A stretch of 64,000 nt of DNA from Halorubrum sp. GN11_10-6_MGM (GCF_005435165.1 NZ_SGUC01000006.1:79091-143090), one strand, 5' to 3'; numbered from the stretch's first letter, positions 7,982-16,291 are shown. Numbers and translations: made by a program. Notes: a model not told the origin generated them from the letters alone.

Positions 7982-8971
7982 TCAGAGCCGACGGCGACGC
8001 ACGAGCACCCCCGCGACCGCGACGGGGACGAGACACCACGCGACGAGCGCGAGCGACAGCGAGCCCGCCGAGAGCCCGCTCCCGGCGAGGACCGCGGTGA
8101 ACCCGCCGCCCGCGGTGGTGCCGAGCCCGCTCAGGACGAGCACGCGGAACGCGCTCACCGGGTTCGCGTACACCAGCGCCGACAGCGCGGCGTCCGGCAG
8201 CTCGAACGCCGCGACGACGCCGAGCGCGAGGAGGTCGTGGACGAGCACGAACCACACCCACGCGAGCAGCGCCGCGCCCAGCGCGTGAGTCTTCTCGCGC
8301 GCGACCGTCGACAGCAGCAGCGCGACCCCGAGGAATGCGGCGCCGACCGCGACGGTTCCGCCGAGGAACCCGAGGAAGGCGGACAGCGAGCCGACGCCGA
8401 ACTCGCGGACGATCAGGGCGCCGCTGAAGCCGAACCCGAGCAGCGTCGCGCCCGCGAGCACCGCCAGCCGGCCGAGGTACGTCCCGACGACGACCTCGCT
8501 CCGGCGGACCGGCAGCGAGAACACGACCGCGAGCCACCCCTCGTCCTCGCGGCCGACGATCGCGTCGTAGCCGAGCGCGAGCGCCGCCAGTGGAACGAGG
8601 TAGGCGGCGAGGCTCGTCAGCGACGCGACGACGCGCTCGGCGCCACCCGGACCGACCGCGGAGCCGCTGAACGTCAGCATCACCCCGCCGAAGACGACGA
8701 ACAGCCCAGTCAGCGCGAGCGCCCACCGGCTCCGAACCGCGAGCCGGTACTCCGTGACGGCGACGACGAAGACCTGGCGGAGTGCGTCGCGGGCGCCGTC
8801 GTTCGTCTCGGTCTCGACCGCGTCGGCGGTCGCCGCCGTCGCCGTCGACTCGGCCGGCCCGCCGTCCGGCTCCCGGTCGAGCGTCCCGACCGCGGCCGCG
8901 GCGTCCGGGTGTCCCCCGTCGGGGCGGGTGTTCCCCGCCTCCTTCCCGGACCGCTCGCTCGGGTCGCTCAT
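7982..8971 (-). CDS. nosY: NosY-like ABC permease (copper-site maturation of N2O reductase)
   Basis: The 329-residue protein has an acidic cytoplasmic N-terminus of about 65 residues and then six hydrophobic helices of the ABC-2 type. VFSLPVRRSEVVVGTYLGR is the usual cytoplasmic coupling segment in this family. In denitrifiers NosDFY forms a membrane complex that helps build the CuZ centre of NosZ. Placement directly after nosD and nosF, with an ATGA overlap (8968-8971) to nosF, supports the call. The extra acidic N-terminal stretch is a haloarchaeal feature. Confidence 0.83.
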   Translation of the reverse strand: MSDPSERSGKEAGNTRPDGGHPDAAAAVGTLDREPDGGPAESTATAATADAVETETNDGARDALRQVFVVAVTEYRLAVRSRWALALTGLFVVFGGVMLTFSGSAVGPGGAERVVASLTSLAAYLVPLAALALGYDAIVGREDEGWLAVVFSLPVRRSEVVVGTYLGRLAVLAGATLLGFGFSGALIVREFGVGSLSAFLGFLGGTVAVGAAFLGVALLLSTVAREKTHALGAALLAWVWFVLVHDLLALGVVAAFELPDAALSALVYANPVSAFRVLVLSGLGTTAGGGFTAVLAGSGLSAGSLSLALVAWCLVPVAVAGVLVRRRRL

Positions 8972-9774
8972 GGCGCCACCTCCTCGGCGTCGACCTCGCC
9001 GCGGCGCGCGGCGTCGTCGCCGACCGCCTCGCGGAACGCCGCGCGCAGCCCGTCGCGCTCGCGGCCGGACCCGGTCGCCGCTTCCCCGTCCCGGCCGGCG
9101 AGGGGATCGGCGGCGGCGAGCTCGTCGACGGGGCCCGCCGCGCGCACCCGCCCGTCGTGGAGGACGGCCGCGCGGTCGCAGAGGCGCTCAACCTCCCCGA
9201 GCACGTGCGAGCAGAACACCACTGTCGCGTCGGTCTCGGCCGCGATCTCCTCCACGATGGCGTGGAACTCGTCGACGCCGCGGGGGTCGAGCCCGGCGGT
9301 CGGCTCGTCCAAGACGAGCACGTCGGGATCGGGCAACAGGACGGTCGCCAGCCCGAGCCGCCGCCCCATCCCGTTCGAGTAGCCCGAGACGCGGCGGTCC
9401 GCCTCGGCCGGAGTCAGGCCCACTCGCTCGATCGCGTCGGCGATCCGCCCGTCAGTCGGGAGGCCGCGGATCGCGCGGTGAACGCCGAGGACTTCCCACC
9501 CGGTGAGCCCGTCGGGGAAGCCGACGTGTTCCGGGAGGTAGCCGACGCGCTCGCGGACCCGGCGCCCGTCCTCCGTCACGTCGGTCCCGCCGACGCTGAC
9601 GGACCCGGCGTCCGGCCGGTCGTGGCCGACGAGCAGCCGGAACAGCGTCGACTTGCCGGCCCCGTTGGTGCCGATGATCCCGAACGTCGAGCCGCTCGGG
9701 ACGGACAGCGAGAGCCCGTCGAGGGCGGTCACGTCCCCGTACGTCTTCCGCACGTCGGTCGCGTCGATTCTCAT
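8968..9774 (-). CDS. nosF: NosF-like ABC transporter ATPase
   Basis: A 268-residue ABC ATPase. The Walker A is GTNGAGKS, the signature is the degenerate SGYSNGMGRR, and the Walker B is VLVLDEPTAGLD, followed by the switch His in FCSHVLGEVE. It is expected to drive the NosDFY complex at the membrane during N2O reductase maturation. Its start codon overlaps the nosD stop (ATGA, 9771-9774) and its stop overlaps the nosY start, so translation is coupled. The C-terminus has an acidic, Gly/Ala-rich extension of about 50 residues. Confidence 0.87.
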   Translation of the reverse strand: MRIDATDVRKTYGDVTALDGLSLSVPSGSTFGIIGTNGAGKSTLFRLLVGHDRPDAGSVSVGGTDVTEDGRRVRERVGYLPEHVGFPDGLTGWEVLGVHRAIRGLPTDGRIADAIERVGLTPAEADRRVSGYSNGMGRRLGLATVLLPDPDVLVLDEPTAGLDPRGVDEFHAIVEEIAAETDATVVFCSHVLGEVERLCDRAAVLHDGRVRAAGPVDELAAADPLAGRDGEAATGSGRERDGLRAAFREAVGDDAARRGEVDAEEVAP

Positions 9775-11264
9775 GGTGTGTCCTCCGTGTCCGCGGTTCG
9801 GTTCGCGGCGCCCGGGCGGGTCGCGGCCGCCTCGTACGCGCGCCAGTCGTGGTTCGGCTCGACGAGCGGGCGGCGGTCGACGACGCCCGGCGTCTCGACC
9901 ACCGGGAAGGAGCTCTCGGCGAGCCGCACCGCCTCGAACGCCGGGCTGTTCGCGAACGCCGCAGCCTGCGGGTGCTCGGCGACGAGGTTCTCGACGATCC
10001 CGATCGGCCGGTGGCGGATCTCGCTCACGCCGTCGCCGTCGCGGTCGGCCACCCGCGCGCCGGACCAGTAGTTGCCGCGGTCGCTGCCGTTCCACGCGAC
10101 GAGCGAGTTCCGCGCCGTCTTGGCGGCCCGCCCGTTCCGGACGAAGCTGTTCCCGGCGACGGCCGCGTTGTTGCTTTCGGCGGCGCTGTGGACCCCGATC
10201 CCGTTGCGGTAGATCAGGTTGTCGACGAGCCGGTTCCCCTGCGCGTTGTAGAGGTAGAGCCCGTTGCGGTTCGCGACGAGGTGATTGCCGGCGATCGTCG
10301 ACTCCTCGATGTCCTTCGCCAAGATCCCATGGCCGCTCGTGCCGCCGTTGCGGAGGGCGGTGTTGTTCCGGACCGTCAGCCCCTCGCTCACCATCAGCGC
10401 GTAGCCGACGCCGTTGTCGGCCGCGACGTTGTCGACGAGGCGGTTGTCGTCCGAGTACATGTAGTGGACGCCGTACCGCGCGTTGCGTATCGTGTTGTTC
10501 TCGGCGAGCACGTCCGTCGCCCACGAGAAGTAGATCCCGTCGCGGGTGTTCGCGATCTCGCTGTCGCGGACGACGGTCCCGCTCGTCTCGAACAGGTGGA
10601 TCCCGTTGCCGCGGTCGGTCCGGGGGTACACGTCCTCTCGACCGTCGATCCGTACGTCCGCGATCGCGGCGTCGTCGACGCCGTCGACCCAGATCCCGTA
10701 CGCGGTGTCGGTGATCCGGACCGTCTCGATCCGCGCGCCCGCGCCGTCCACGAACACCCCCGCGTCCTCGGCGCCGAGGTCGCTGCCGGAGCCGCGGACC
10801 CACACGCCGGAGACGGTGACGTTCTCCCCGGAGATCGTGAGCACGCGACCCTCGCCGCCGCCGTCGATCACCGCGCCGTCCTCGCCCGCGACGAGCCGCA
10901 GACCGTCGACGCTGGCGTTCACGCGCTCGTCGAACCGGCCGTCGAGGACGACCGTCCCGCCGGGCTCGGCGGCGTCGACCGCGGCCTGCGCCGACGCGAA
11001 CGACTCCCCGTCGACGGTGGCGGTCCCGTCGCGCTCCGGCGCGGTGACGCCCGTCGCCGCGAAGTCGGTCGGGATATCGACCCCGGAAGCGGCCGGGGCG
11101 CCACCCGTCGCGTCGCTGCCCGTCGCAGCGACGTTCGCGGCGTCGGCGCTCGCGGCGCCGGACCCGGCGACCGGGAGCGCGACGCCGAGCGCGACCGCGA
11201 CGGCCGCAGCGACGCAGGCGGCCGCGAGGAAGCCGGCTTCGAGGCGGTCATCCGACATGGTCAT
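9771..11264 (-). CDS. nosD: NosD, periplasmic-side parallel beta-helix copper maturation protein
   Basis: The 497-residue protein has an N-terminal hydrophobic helix (about residues 11-34), which anchors it or serves as a signal peptide. A long run of short repeats follows, with patterns such as NTRDGIYFSWAT, NTIRNARYGVHYMYSDDN and NALVANRNGLYLYNAQ-like turns. This is the right-handed beta-helix (CASH) of NosD. In denitrifiers NosD works with NosF and NosY on the extracytoplasmic face to deliver or assemble copper and sulfur for NosZ. The first two Met codons (11264 and 11258) both overlap the end of the upstream membrane gene. Confidence 0.88.
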   Translation of the reverse strand: MTMSDDRLEAGFLAAACVAAAVAVALGVALPVAGSGAASADAANVAATGSDATGGAPAASGVDIPTDFAATGVTAPERDGTATVDGESFASAQAAVDAAEPGGTVVLDGRFDERVNASVDGLRLVAGEDGAVIDGGGEGRVLTISGENVTVSGVWVRGSGSDLGAEDAGVFVDGAGARIETVRITDTAYGIWVDGVDDAAIADVRIDGREDVYPRTDRGNGIHLFETSGTVVRDSEIANTRDGIYFSWATDVLAENNTIRNARYGVHYMYSDDNRLVDNVAADNGVGYALMVSEGLTVRNNTALRNGGTSGHGILAKDIEESTIAGNHLVANRNGLYLYNAQGNRLVDNLIYRNGIGVHSAAESNNAAVAGNSFVRNGRAAKTARNSLVAWNGSDRGNYWSGARVADRDGDGVSEIRHRPIGIVENLVAEHPQAAAFANSPAFEAVRLAESSFPVVETPGVVDRRPLVEPNHDWRAYEAAATRPGAANRTADTEDTP

Positions 11265-12000
11265 CCCCTCCGAGATCGCGGTCTCCGTCGGCGCCGTCGT
11301 CGCCGGCGACGCGCTCGCGGATCTCGCCGGGCAGGGCGCGGGCCAGTCTCGGGAGCTCGTCGACGGTCGCTTCGAGATCGCGGGCGAGGTACGCGGTCGC
11401 GAGCAGCAGGACCGCGACGACGGTCATGTACCCGCCGGGACCGAACCACGCGAACCCGCTTATGTTGGCGACCTCGTACGGACCGAGCAGCGGCGGCGTG
11501 AACGACTCGATACCGCGGAGCGGCGCGTCCGGGTCCAGCGAGTGGCCGGCCTGGTGGAGCCGGTACTGGATGAACGCGAACATCCCCACGAAGACGGTGA
11601 TCGTCCCGACGAGCTGCGCCGTGAGGCCGGCCTTCAGCTTGCGGGCCGTGGGCGCGAACGCGACGAACGCGCCCGTCAGGGCGAGCCCAGCGAACACGAC
11701 CGGGCCGAGCAGCCACTCGGGGACGTCGATCGCGGCCTCGCTGACGGCGTAGTTCGGATCGACGAACACCGGGTCGGGGTAGTGGAACCCGGCGTACTTG
11801 TTGAGCCCCTGTACCTCGGCGAAGTCGCCGCCCAGACGCGGGTAGGCGTACAGCTCGATGAGCAGCTCCTGACCGGGGTACTGCGGCGCCGTCAGGGTGA
11901 TCTTCCACATCGGGACCAGCAGCGCCCCGACGAGCAGCGCCGCCGCTGCCAGCGGGAGCGCGCGTCGGATCTCGGTCAGCCGCGTGAGCGACGAGGACAT
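11248..12000 (-). CDS. nos-cluster membrane protein, five to six helices
   Basis: A 250-residue protein with a first helix at about 15-32 and further helices around 105-125, 130-150 and 190-215. A long extracytoplasmic loop (about 35-100) is rich in Tyr, Pro and Asp. It lies four bases after nosZ and overlaps the nosD start by up to 17 bases, so it is firmly inside the nos operon. I do not recognise it as NosL or NosR: there is no lipobox and no FMN or iron-sulfur motif. A role in electron delivery to, or assembly of, NosZ is inferred only from position. Confidence 0.7.
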   Translation of the reverse strand: MSSSLTRLTEIRRALPLAAAALLVGALLVPMWKITLTAPQYPGQELLIELYAYPRLGGDFAEVQGLNKYAGFHYPDPVFVDPNYAVSEAAIDVPEWLLGPVVFAGLALTGAFVAFAPTARKLKAGLTAQLVGTITVFVGMFAFIQYRLHQAGHSLDPDAPLRGIESFTPPLLGPYEVANISGFAWFGPGGYMTVVAVLLLATAYLARDLEATVDELPRLARALPGEIRERVAGDDGADGDRDLGGDDHVG

Positions 12001-12004
12001 GGCG

Positions 12005-13927
12005 TTACTCCTCCGGTTTGACGATGAGCCGCGAGCGCATTTCCAAGTGCAGCGCGCTACAGAAGTGCGCGCAGTAGATCCAGTAGACGCCCGGCTCGTC
12101 GGCGGTGAACGTCGCCTTGCGCGTCTCCTGCGGCGCGACCCGCATGTGGACGTCGTGGTCCGGGATCGCCACCGAGTGGAGCATGTCGCTCGTGGTCTCG
12201 ATGTTCGTCACCTGCATCTCGATCTCGTCGCCCTCCTGGACGACCATCTCCTGGAACCCGTAGTGGTTCCGGGTCGAGTACATCTCGATCTCGACGCGGT
12301 CGTCGGCGACCCGCTCCATCGTCTCCTCGCCCTCGGCGGTGTAGTCGAGTTCGAGATCCTCGGGGTCGTACGTCTTCGCCGGGTCGATCTTCGACTTGTG
12401 GCAGATCGAGGCGTCGTGCGGCTCCGCCTGCGCGGGCGAGTCCTTCACCAGCTCCATCCCGTTCTCGTCGTCGCCGATGTAGATCAGCTGGTCGTTCTCC
12501 GGGTGCTGCGGGCCGACCGGGAGGAACCGGTCCTTCGAGAGCTTGTTGAGCGAGACGAGCCAGTCGCCGGCCGGGTCCTCCGTGTACGACTCCGCGGCGA
12601 TGAGGTGGCCGGGGTTGTAGTGGACGTCGATCTTCTCGATCACCGGGCTCTCGGAGCGCGCGTCGGCCTCGACCGCCTCCTCGATGTCCCACTTGACGAC
12701 CTGCGAGTCGATGAACAGCGTCGTGTACGCGTGGCCGCGGCCGTCGTACGCCGTGTGGAGCGGGCCGAGCCCGAGCTTCGGCTGGCCGACGATGGCGTCG
12801 GCGGGGTCGTCGACCTCGTCGATCGCGTCGATGTCGATCACCGACGCGGTCGGGTCGAGCTTCCCGCTGACGATCACGTACTCGTTGTCCGGGGTGACGC
12901 TGACCCCGTGCGGGCTCTTCGGCGTCGGGATGTAGTGGACGATCGGCTCGTCGCCCTGGTTGAGCGGGCTGTCCTTCCGCCCGTCGACGACCGGGACCTC
13001 GTTTATCGTCTCGTAGTTGCCGGCCTCGACGGCCGCCTCGATGCGCGGGATGTCGAACGCCTTCACGTCGTCACGGTCGGCGCGCGTCATCCCGGACTCC
13101 GTCGCGGCCTCCTCGGAGTTGTAGGCGCTGGTGAAGAAGTACCGGCCCTCCTTGCTCCCGTCGCCGTTGTCCATGTTCCCGTCGATGAGGACCTCCCACT
13201 CGACGTTCATCGTCTCGGGGTTGATCGCGGCGAGGACGGAGCCGTACTCGTCGGGGTCTTCGAGGTTCCCGGTCCCGTTGTTGGGGATCGGCGTCCGGAA
13301 CTCGCCGACGCCGAAGATGAGGTCGGTGTCGGGCAGCTGCGCGCAGGCGCCGTGAGTCCCCTGCTGGTTGGGGATGTCGACGATCGCGTCCGTCTCGAAG
13401 TACGTCAGGTCGATCCGGGCCATCCGCCCGTTCGCCTTGTCGTTGACGTACGCGAACCGGCCGTCGTAGTCGCCGTCGGTCTGACTGATCCGCGGGTGGT
13501 GGGTGTCGCCCCACGTGTAGCCGCCGGCGTCTTCGAGCATCTGCTTGCTCTCGTCGTCGAACCCGTACCCCCGGCTGGCGTCGTAGTTGAACACCGGGAT
13601 CCGGATGAGTTCCCGCATCGACGGGAGCCCGTACACGCGGACGTCGCCCGCCTGCCCGCCGGAGAGGAGCGCGTAGTACTCGTCGTGTTCGCCCGGGGGA
13701 ACGGAGTTGTCGACCCCGCTCGCCGAGGCCGTCCCCTGGACCCCGTCGTCCTCGCTCAGCAGGCTGGTACAGCCCGCCAGCCCGCTGAGGCCCCCGGCGG
13801 CCGCGCCGGCCTTCATGAAGTCGCGGCGACGGACGCCGGGGAGCAGCGAGTCGAAGCCGTCCGTCGAGCCGGTCGTCTGGTCGCCCGATTCTCCCGCGTC
13901 CGTCTGCCGCTGTGTGTCGTTCGACAT
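12005..13927 (-). CDS. nosZ: Nitrous oxide reductase (NosZ), Tat-exported
   Basis: The 640-residue enzyme reduces N2O to N2 outside the membrane. A twin-arginine signal (RRRDFMKAG, about 33-41) leads to a lipobox with Cys53. The catalytic beta-propeller has the His-rich CuZ ligand segments: DTHHPRIS, QGTHGACAQ, KSPHGVSVTPD, GRGHAYTTLF, PGHLIAAE and EPHDASI. The C-terminal CuA domain is complete: Cys619, Cys623, His627 and Met630 in CAHFCSALHLEM, with an upstream HSVAIPDHD. Nothing essential looks lost. It opens the block nosZ-membrane protein-nosD-nosF-nosY, and a halocyanin upstream is the likely electron donor. Confidence 0.97.
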   Translation of the reverse strand: MSNDTQRQTDAGESGDQTTGSTDGFDSLLPGVRRRDFMKAGAAAGGLSGLAGCTSLLSEDDGVQGTASASGVDNSVPPGEHDEYYALLSGGQAGDVRVYGLPSMRELIRIPVFNYDASRGYGFDDESKQMLEDAGGYTWGDTHHPRISQTDGDYDGRFAYVNDKANGRMARIDLTYFETDAIVDIPNQQGTHGACAQLPDTDLIFGVGEFRTPIPNNGTGNLEDPDEYGSVLAAINPETMNVEWEVLIDGNMDNGDGSKEGRYFFTSAYNSEEAATESGMTRADRDDVKAFDIPRIEAAVEAGNYETINEVPVVDGRKDSPLNQGDEPIVHYIPTPKSPHGVSVTPDNEYVIVSGKLDPTASVIDIDAIDEVDDPADAIVGQPKLGLGPLHTAYDGRGHAYTTLFIDSQVVKWDIEEAVEADARSESPVIEKIDVHYNPGHLIAAESYTEDPAGDWLVSLNKLSKDRFLPVGPQHPENDQLIYIGDDENGMELVKDSPAQAEPHDASICHKSKIDPAKTYDPEDLELDYTAEGEETMERVADDRVEIEMYSTRNHYGFQEMVVQEGDEIEMQVTNIETTSDMLHSVAIPDHDVHMRVAPQETRKATFTADEPGVYWIYCAHFCSALHLEMRSRLIVKPEE

Positions 13928-13982
13928 GGGTGGATCCGCGAGCGGCGGTTCTCTCGCGACATGTGGCGGTTGCGGGCTGCCG

Positions 13983-13990
13983 TATATATC
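13983..13990 (-). promoter_or_regulatory. TATA element of nosZ
   Basis: The sequence TATATAC-like element reads gatatatacg on the minus strand. It lies 56-63 bases upstream of the nosZ ATG and is the strongest TATA in the gap. It implies a 5' leader of about 30 nt, unlike the many leaderless genes here. The semipalindrome at 14025-14036 lies about 44 bases further upstream. Confidence 0.55.
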
Positions 13991-14024
13991 CCCTCAAGCG
14001 GCTTGCTGTGCGGCTAGAAGCGCG

Positions 14025-14036
14025 CGAACACGTTCG
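14025..14036. promoter_or_regulatory. Semipalindromic regulator site CGAACACGTTCG upstream of nosZ
   Basis: One of four closely matching copies in the block. It is centred 103 bases upstream of the nosZ start and about 44 bases from the likely TATA element. Five outer bases on each side are perfectly symmetrical, and the two central bases are A-C. Confidence 0.65.
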
Positions 14037-14137
14037 GACATCGGCCCCCGCGTTTCAGGGACGTGAGAACGCGGTCCGTTCCCTGTTCGAAGAATCCGCC
14101 CGAAAAGAGTCAGTCTCGCCGGGCCAGCGTCCCGGGT

Positions 14138-14260
14138 GCGGTTCAGCCGATCTCGCGTCGTCGCCGCGGTTCAGCCGATCTCGCGTCGTCGCCGCGGTTC
14201 AACCGGTCTCTCGTCGTCGCCGCGGTTCAACCGGTCTCTCGTCGTCGCGGTTCAGCCGCG
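14138..14260. repeat. 28-base tandem repeat array, about 4.5 copies
   Basis: Copies start at 14138, 14166, 14194 and 14222, and a partial copy starts at 14247 after a shortened unit. The unit begins gcggttca(g/a)ccg(a/g)tct. The first two copies are identical, and the third and fourth share three changes, which suggests stepwise duplication. The period is not a multiple of three and there are no spacers. Its position straight after the halocyanin stop suggests a role in transcript ending, or plain slippage. Confidence 0.85.
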
Positions 14261-14268
14261 TCGCGGCG

Positions 14269-14820
14269 TCATCGAACGACGACGGCGCCCTTCATGCCGA
14301 CCGAGGAGTGGGGCGTACAGGCGTACTCGTGGACTCCCGTCTCCTCGAACGTGTACTCGAAGGTGTGGCCGCCCTCGGTGACCGTCTCGCTCTCGAAGTC
14401 GCCCGACTCGGCCGAGACGTTGTGGCCGCCGCCCTCGCCGGTCCACTCCCAGACGACGGTCGTCCCGGAACTCACCGCCACCGCGGCCGGGCCGAACGAG
14501 AGGCCGTCGCCGGCCCCCACCGAGACCGTCACCTCGTCCTGTCCGGTGGCGTCGACCGTCTGTTCGTAGTTGTTCGCGCCCTCCAGCCAGCCGCCGTAGT
14601 CCGGCTCCTCGCTGAGGTACTGGGTGTCGCCGCCGCTCCCGCCGTCGCCGCCGTCTGAACCGTCCGATCCGCCGCCGTCGCTTCCGTCGCTTCCGTCCGA
14701 GCCGTCTCCGCCGCTTCCGCCGTCGCCGCCCCCGGAACAGCCGGCGAGCAGGAGCGTCGCGCCCGCGGCGGTCGTCGCCTGTACGAATCGTCGCCGATCG
14801 AGTGTCGTGTCGTCCGTCAT
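14269..14820 (-). CDS. Halocyanin-type blue copper lipoprotein
   Basis: The 183-residue precursor has a Tat signal (DRRRFVQATTA) and a lipobox with Cys28. A long Gly/Ser/Asp linker to about residue 65 is followed by a cupredoxin domain. The type 1 copper ligands are all present: His133, Cys168, His171 and Met176 (segments GGGHNV and YACTPHSSVGMKG). Halocyanins are membrane-anchored electron carriers facing outward. Next to nosZ and with the same regulator site upstream, it is the likely electron donor for N2O reduction. A gttacaac TATA-like stretch lies about 25-30 bases upstream of the ATG. It ends eight bases from the 28-base repeats. Confidence 0.92.
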   Translation of the reverse strand: MTDDTTLDRRRFVQATTAAGATLLLAGCSGGGDGGSGGDGSDGSDGSDGGGSDGSDGGDGGSGGDTQYLSEEPDYGGWLEGANNYEQTVDATGQDEVTVSVGAGDGLSFGPAAVAVSSGTTVVWEWTGEGGGHNVSAESGDFESETVTEGGHTFEYTFEETGVHEYACTPHSSVGMKGAVVVR

Positions 14821-14887
14821 GTGGTCGGTCGTTGGTGGGTGGTAGTTGTAACGCCCTGCGCGCCGCCCAGTCGCACGGGAATCCCGA

Positions 14888-14899
14888 CGAACATGTTCG
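14888..14899. promoter_or_regulatory. Perfect palindrome CGAACATGTTCG upstream of halocyanin
   Basis: A fully symmetrical 12-base site centred 73 bases upstream of the halocyanin ATG and about 46 bases upstream of its TATA-like stretch. It is the best form of the motif shared by the nos-block promoters. Confidence 0.7.
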
Positions 14900-14962
14900 G
14901 CGATCGCGACCGCCGAGCGCCGCCGGTCGCCCGCGCGACACCGCCCTCACGGCCCCGGACGC

Positions 14963-15505
14963 CTACGCTTCTCTCCGCGGTGCCAACACGATCAGCGCGG
15001 TCGCGTCCTCGCGCGCGGTCGGTTCCACGGTCCGCTCGCCGTCGAAGCGGAGCAGCTCGCCCGCCTCGACGCGGTGGGTCTCGCCGTCGAGCGCGACGTC
15101 GAAGGTGCCCTCCAGCGCGTGGAACAGGACCGTCCTGTCCGGGTGGTCGTGTTCGGCGACGCTCTCGCCCGCGGCCAGCGAGAGCCGGACCGTCTTCGGC
15201 TCAGCGCCCGGGAACGCCGACGCGTGCGGCTCGCCGTCGAGGTCGTCGAGCCGGACGGTCTCCGGCCCGGACCCGGACTCCGCCTTCGGCAGCTCGGCGA
15301 CGAACCGCTCGGGGCCCTCGCGCTCGACGGCGTAGTTCTCGTCGTCGAACGCGGGCACCTCCGCCGACAGCTCGTAGTAGAGCGGCTTCGGGTCGTGGTC
15401 GTTGACGATCGTGAGCGACTCGCCCGGATCGAGGTCGGCGAACGCGTCGTGTATCCGGTCGTGTCGCTCGTTCGGCGGGATCTCTCTGACGTCGAGTTCG
15501 GACAT
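14963..15505 (-). CDS. DUF2249-cupin fusion protein
   Basis: The 180-residue protein joins an N-terminal DUF2249 domain (about 1-75, LDVREIPPNERHDRIHDAF and IVNDHDPKPLYYEL) to a C-terminal cupin (about 90-178, with EHDHPDRTVLFHALEG and the second strand set GELLRFDGE). The cupin may bind a metal through the EHDH group. Such fusions occur beside denitrification and anaerobic respiration genes; the activity is not known. The start at 15505 is 40 bases from a copy of the shared semipalindrome. It is a separate unit from halocyanin, with about 140 bases between them. Confidence 0.82.
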   Translation of the reverse strand: MSELDVREIPPNERHDRIHDAFADLDPGESLTIVNDHDPKPLYYELSAEVPAFDDENYAVEREGPERFVAELPKAESGSGPETVRLDDLDGEPHASAFPGAEPKTVRLSLAAGESVAEHDHPDRTVLFHALEGTFDVALDGETHRVEAGELLRFDGERTVEPTAREDATALIVLAPRREA

Positions 15506-15544
15506 CGCGTGCCCATCGACGCCGCGCCCGCATGTCGAGCGGCG

Positions 15545-15556
15545 CGAACACGTTCG
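15545..15556. promoter_or_regulatory. Semipalindromic regulator site CGAACACGTTCG upstream of cupin-DUF2249 gene
   Basis: Centred about 45 bases upstream of the start, the same spacing as at the other DUF2249 gene. It is identical to the nosZ copy. Confidence 0.65.
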
Positions 15557-15598
15557 GGACCGACGCCGTCGGACGGAGCCACCGGGGGTGACTGAGCG

Positions 15599-16291
15599 TC
15601 AGCCGTCGTCGAGCAGTGCCTCGATCCGCTCGCCGATCCGCCCGATCGTCGCGTCGGAGAGCCCGTGGCCGTCGCCCGGATCGACCCGGCACTCGACCGC
15701 GGCGCCGGCGCGCTCGAAGACGCTCGCGGTCGCCCGGACGCGCTCGACCGGCACGTACGGGTCGGTCTCGCTGCTGTCGAGCGCGACGGGCGTCCCGGCG
15801 AGGACCCCCTCGTCGCTCTCCGGTCCCTCCGCTCCCTCGATGTTGCGGGCGTCGAGGTCCTCGCCCGGCAGCGCGGCGGAGACGACGAACGCGCCGCCCA
15901 ACCGCCGCGGCCGGCGCCGGAGGAACTCGGCGACGACCGCGCCGCCCTGCGAGACGCCGACGAGGACGACGCGCTCGGGCGGGACCCCGGCGTCGCGCGC
16001 GACGTCGACCGCGGCGGCGACGCAGTCGACCGCCGAACTCAGGTCGGGCTCGTTGGCCGACAGCGGCGCGTCGTGCGGGGCGGGGAACCACGTCGACCGG
16101 ACCGCGCCGGGCGCGAGCAGGGTCGCCCCCGACCGGTAGAACTCGTCCGCGAGCCGCACCAGCCCCTCGGCCGTCCCGCCGCGGCCGTGAACCAGCACGA
16201 CCGCGACCTCGGCGGCCGCGACCGGGGCGCCCGCGGTCACGAGCGTCGCCTCCGCGTGCGGGCCGGAGACCCCGGTGATCCGCCGGCTCAT
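15599..16291 (-). CDS. Alpha/beta hydrolase (carboxylesterase/phospholipase type, MhqD-like)
   Basis: A 230-residue protein with the nucleophile elbow GVSQGGAVVAEF, an oxyanion segment VLVHGRGGTAEGL, and a C-terminal Asp/His pair (DPGDGHGLS). This is the small carboxylesterase/lysophospholipase family. In Bacillus the related MhqD is made with the ring-cleavage dioxygenase MhqO to handle quinones. Here the start overlaps the stop of a VOC dioxygenase by four bases, so the same pairing exists. The substrate is not known; a role in aromatic or quinone breakdown is inferred from context. Confidence 0.83.
   Translation of the reverse strand: MSRRITGVSGPHAEATLVTAGAPVAAAEVAVVLVHGRGGTAEGLVRLADEFYRSGATLLAPGAVRSTWFPAPHDAPLSANEPDLSSAVDCVAAAVDVARDAGVPPERVVLVGVSQGGAVVAEFLRRRPRRLGGAFVVSAALPGEDLDARNIEGAEGPESDEGVLAGTPVALDSSETDPYVPVERVRATASVFERAGAAVECRVDPGDGHGLSDATIGRIGERIEALLDDG

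Larger units (their letters stand above)
13928..14268. other. Non-coding gap between nosZ and halocyanin
   Basis: This 341-base gap holds the nosZ TATA element, one semipalindromic site, and a 28-base tandem repeat array that ends eight bases from the halocyanin stop codon. No convincing gene was found in it. The reading frames that cross the array are only products of the repeat. Confidence 0.7.

Noticed and set aside
8968..10803. A 611-codon frame that would fuse nosF to an N-terminal extension across nosD.
   Set aside because: The extension is antisense-like Arg-rich noise in another frame of nosD. The ABC ATPase begins properly at 9774 with an ATGA overlap.
12005..14017. Long plus-strand frames opposite nosZ.
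   Set aside because: They are antisense shadows. The minus-strand frame has every copper ligand of NosZ.
14138..14260. The 28-base repeats as a CRISPR array.
   Set aside because: The copies are directly adjacent, without spacers, and no cas genes are near.
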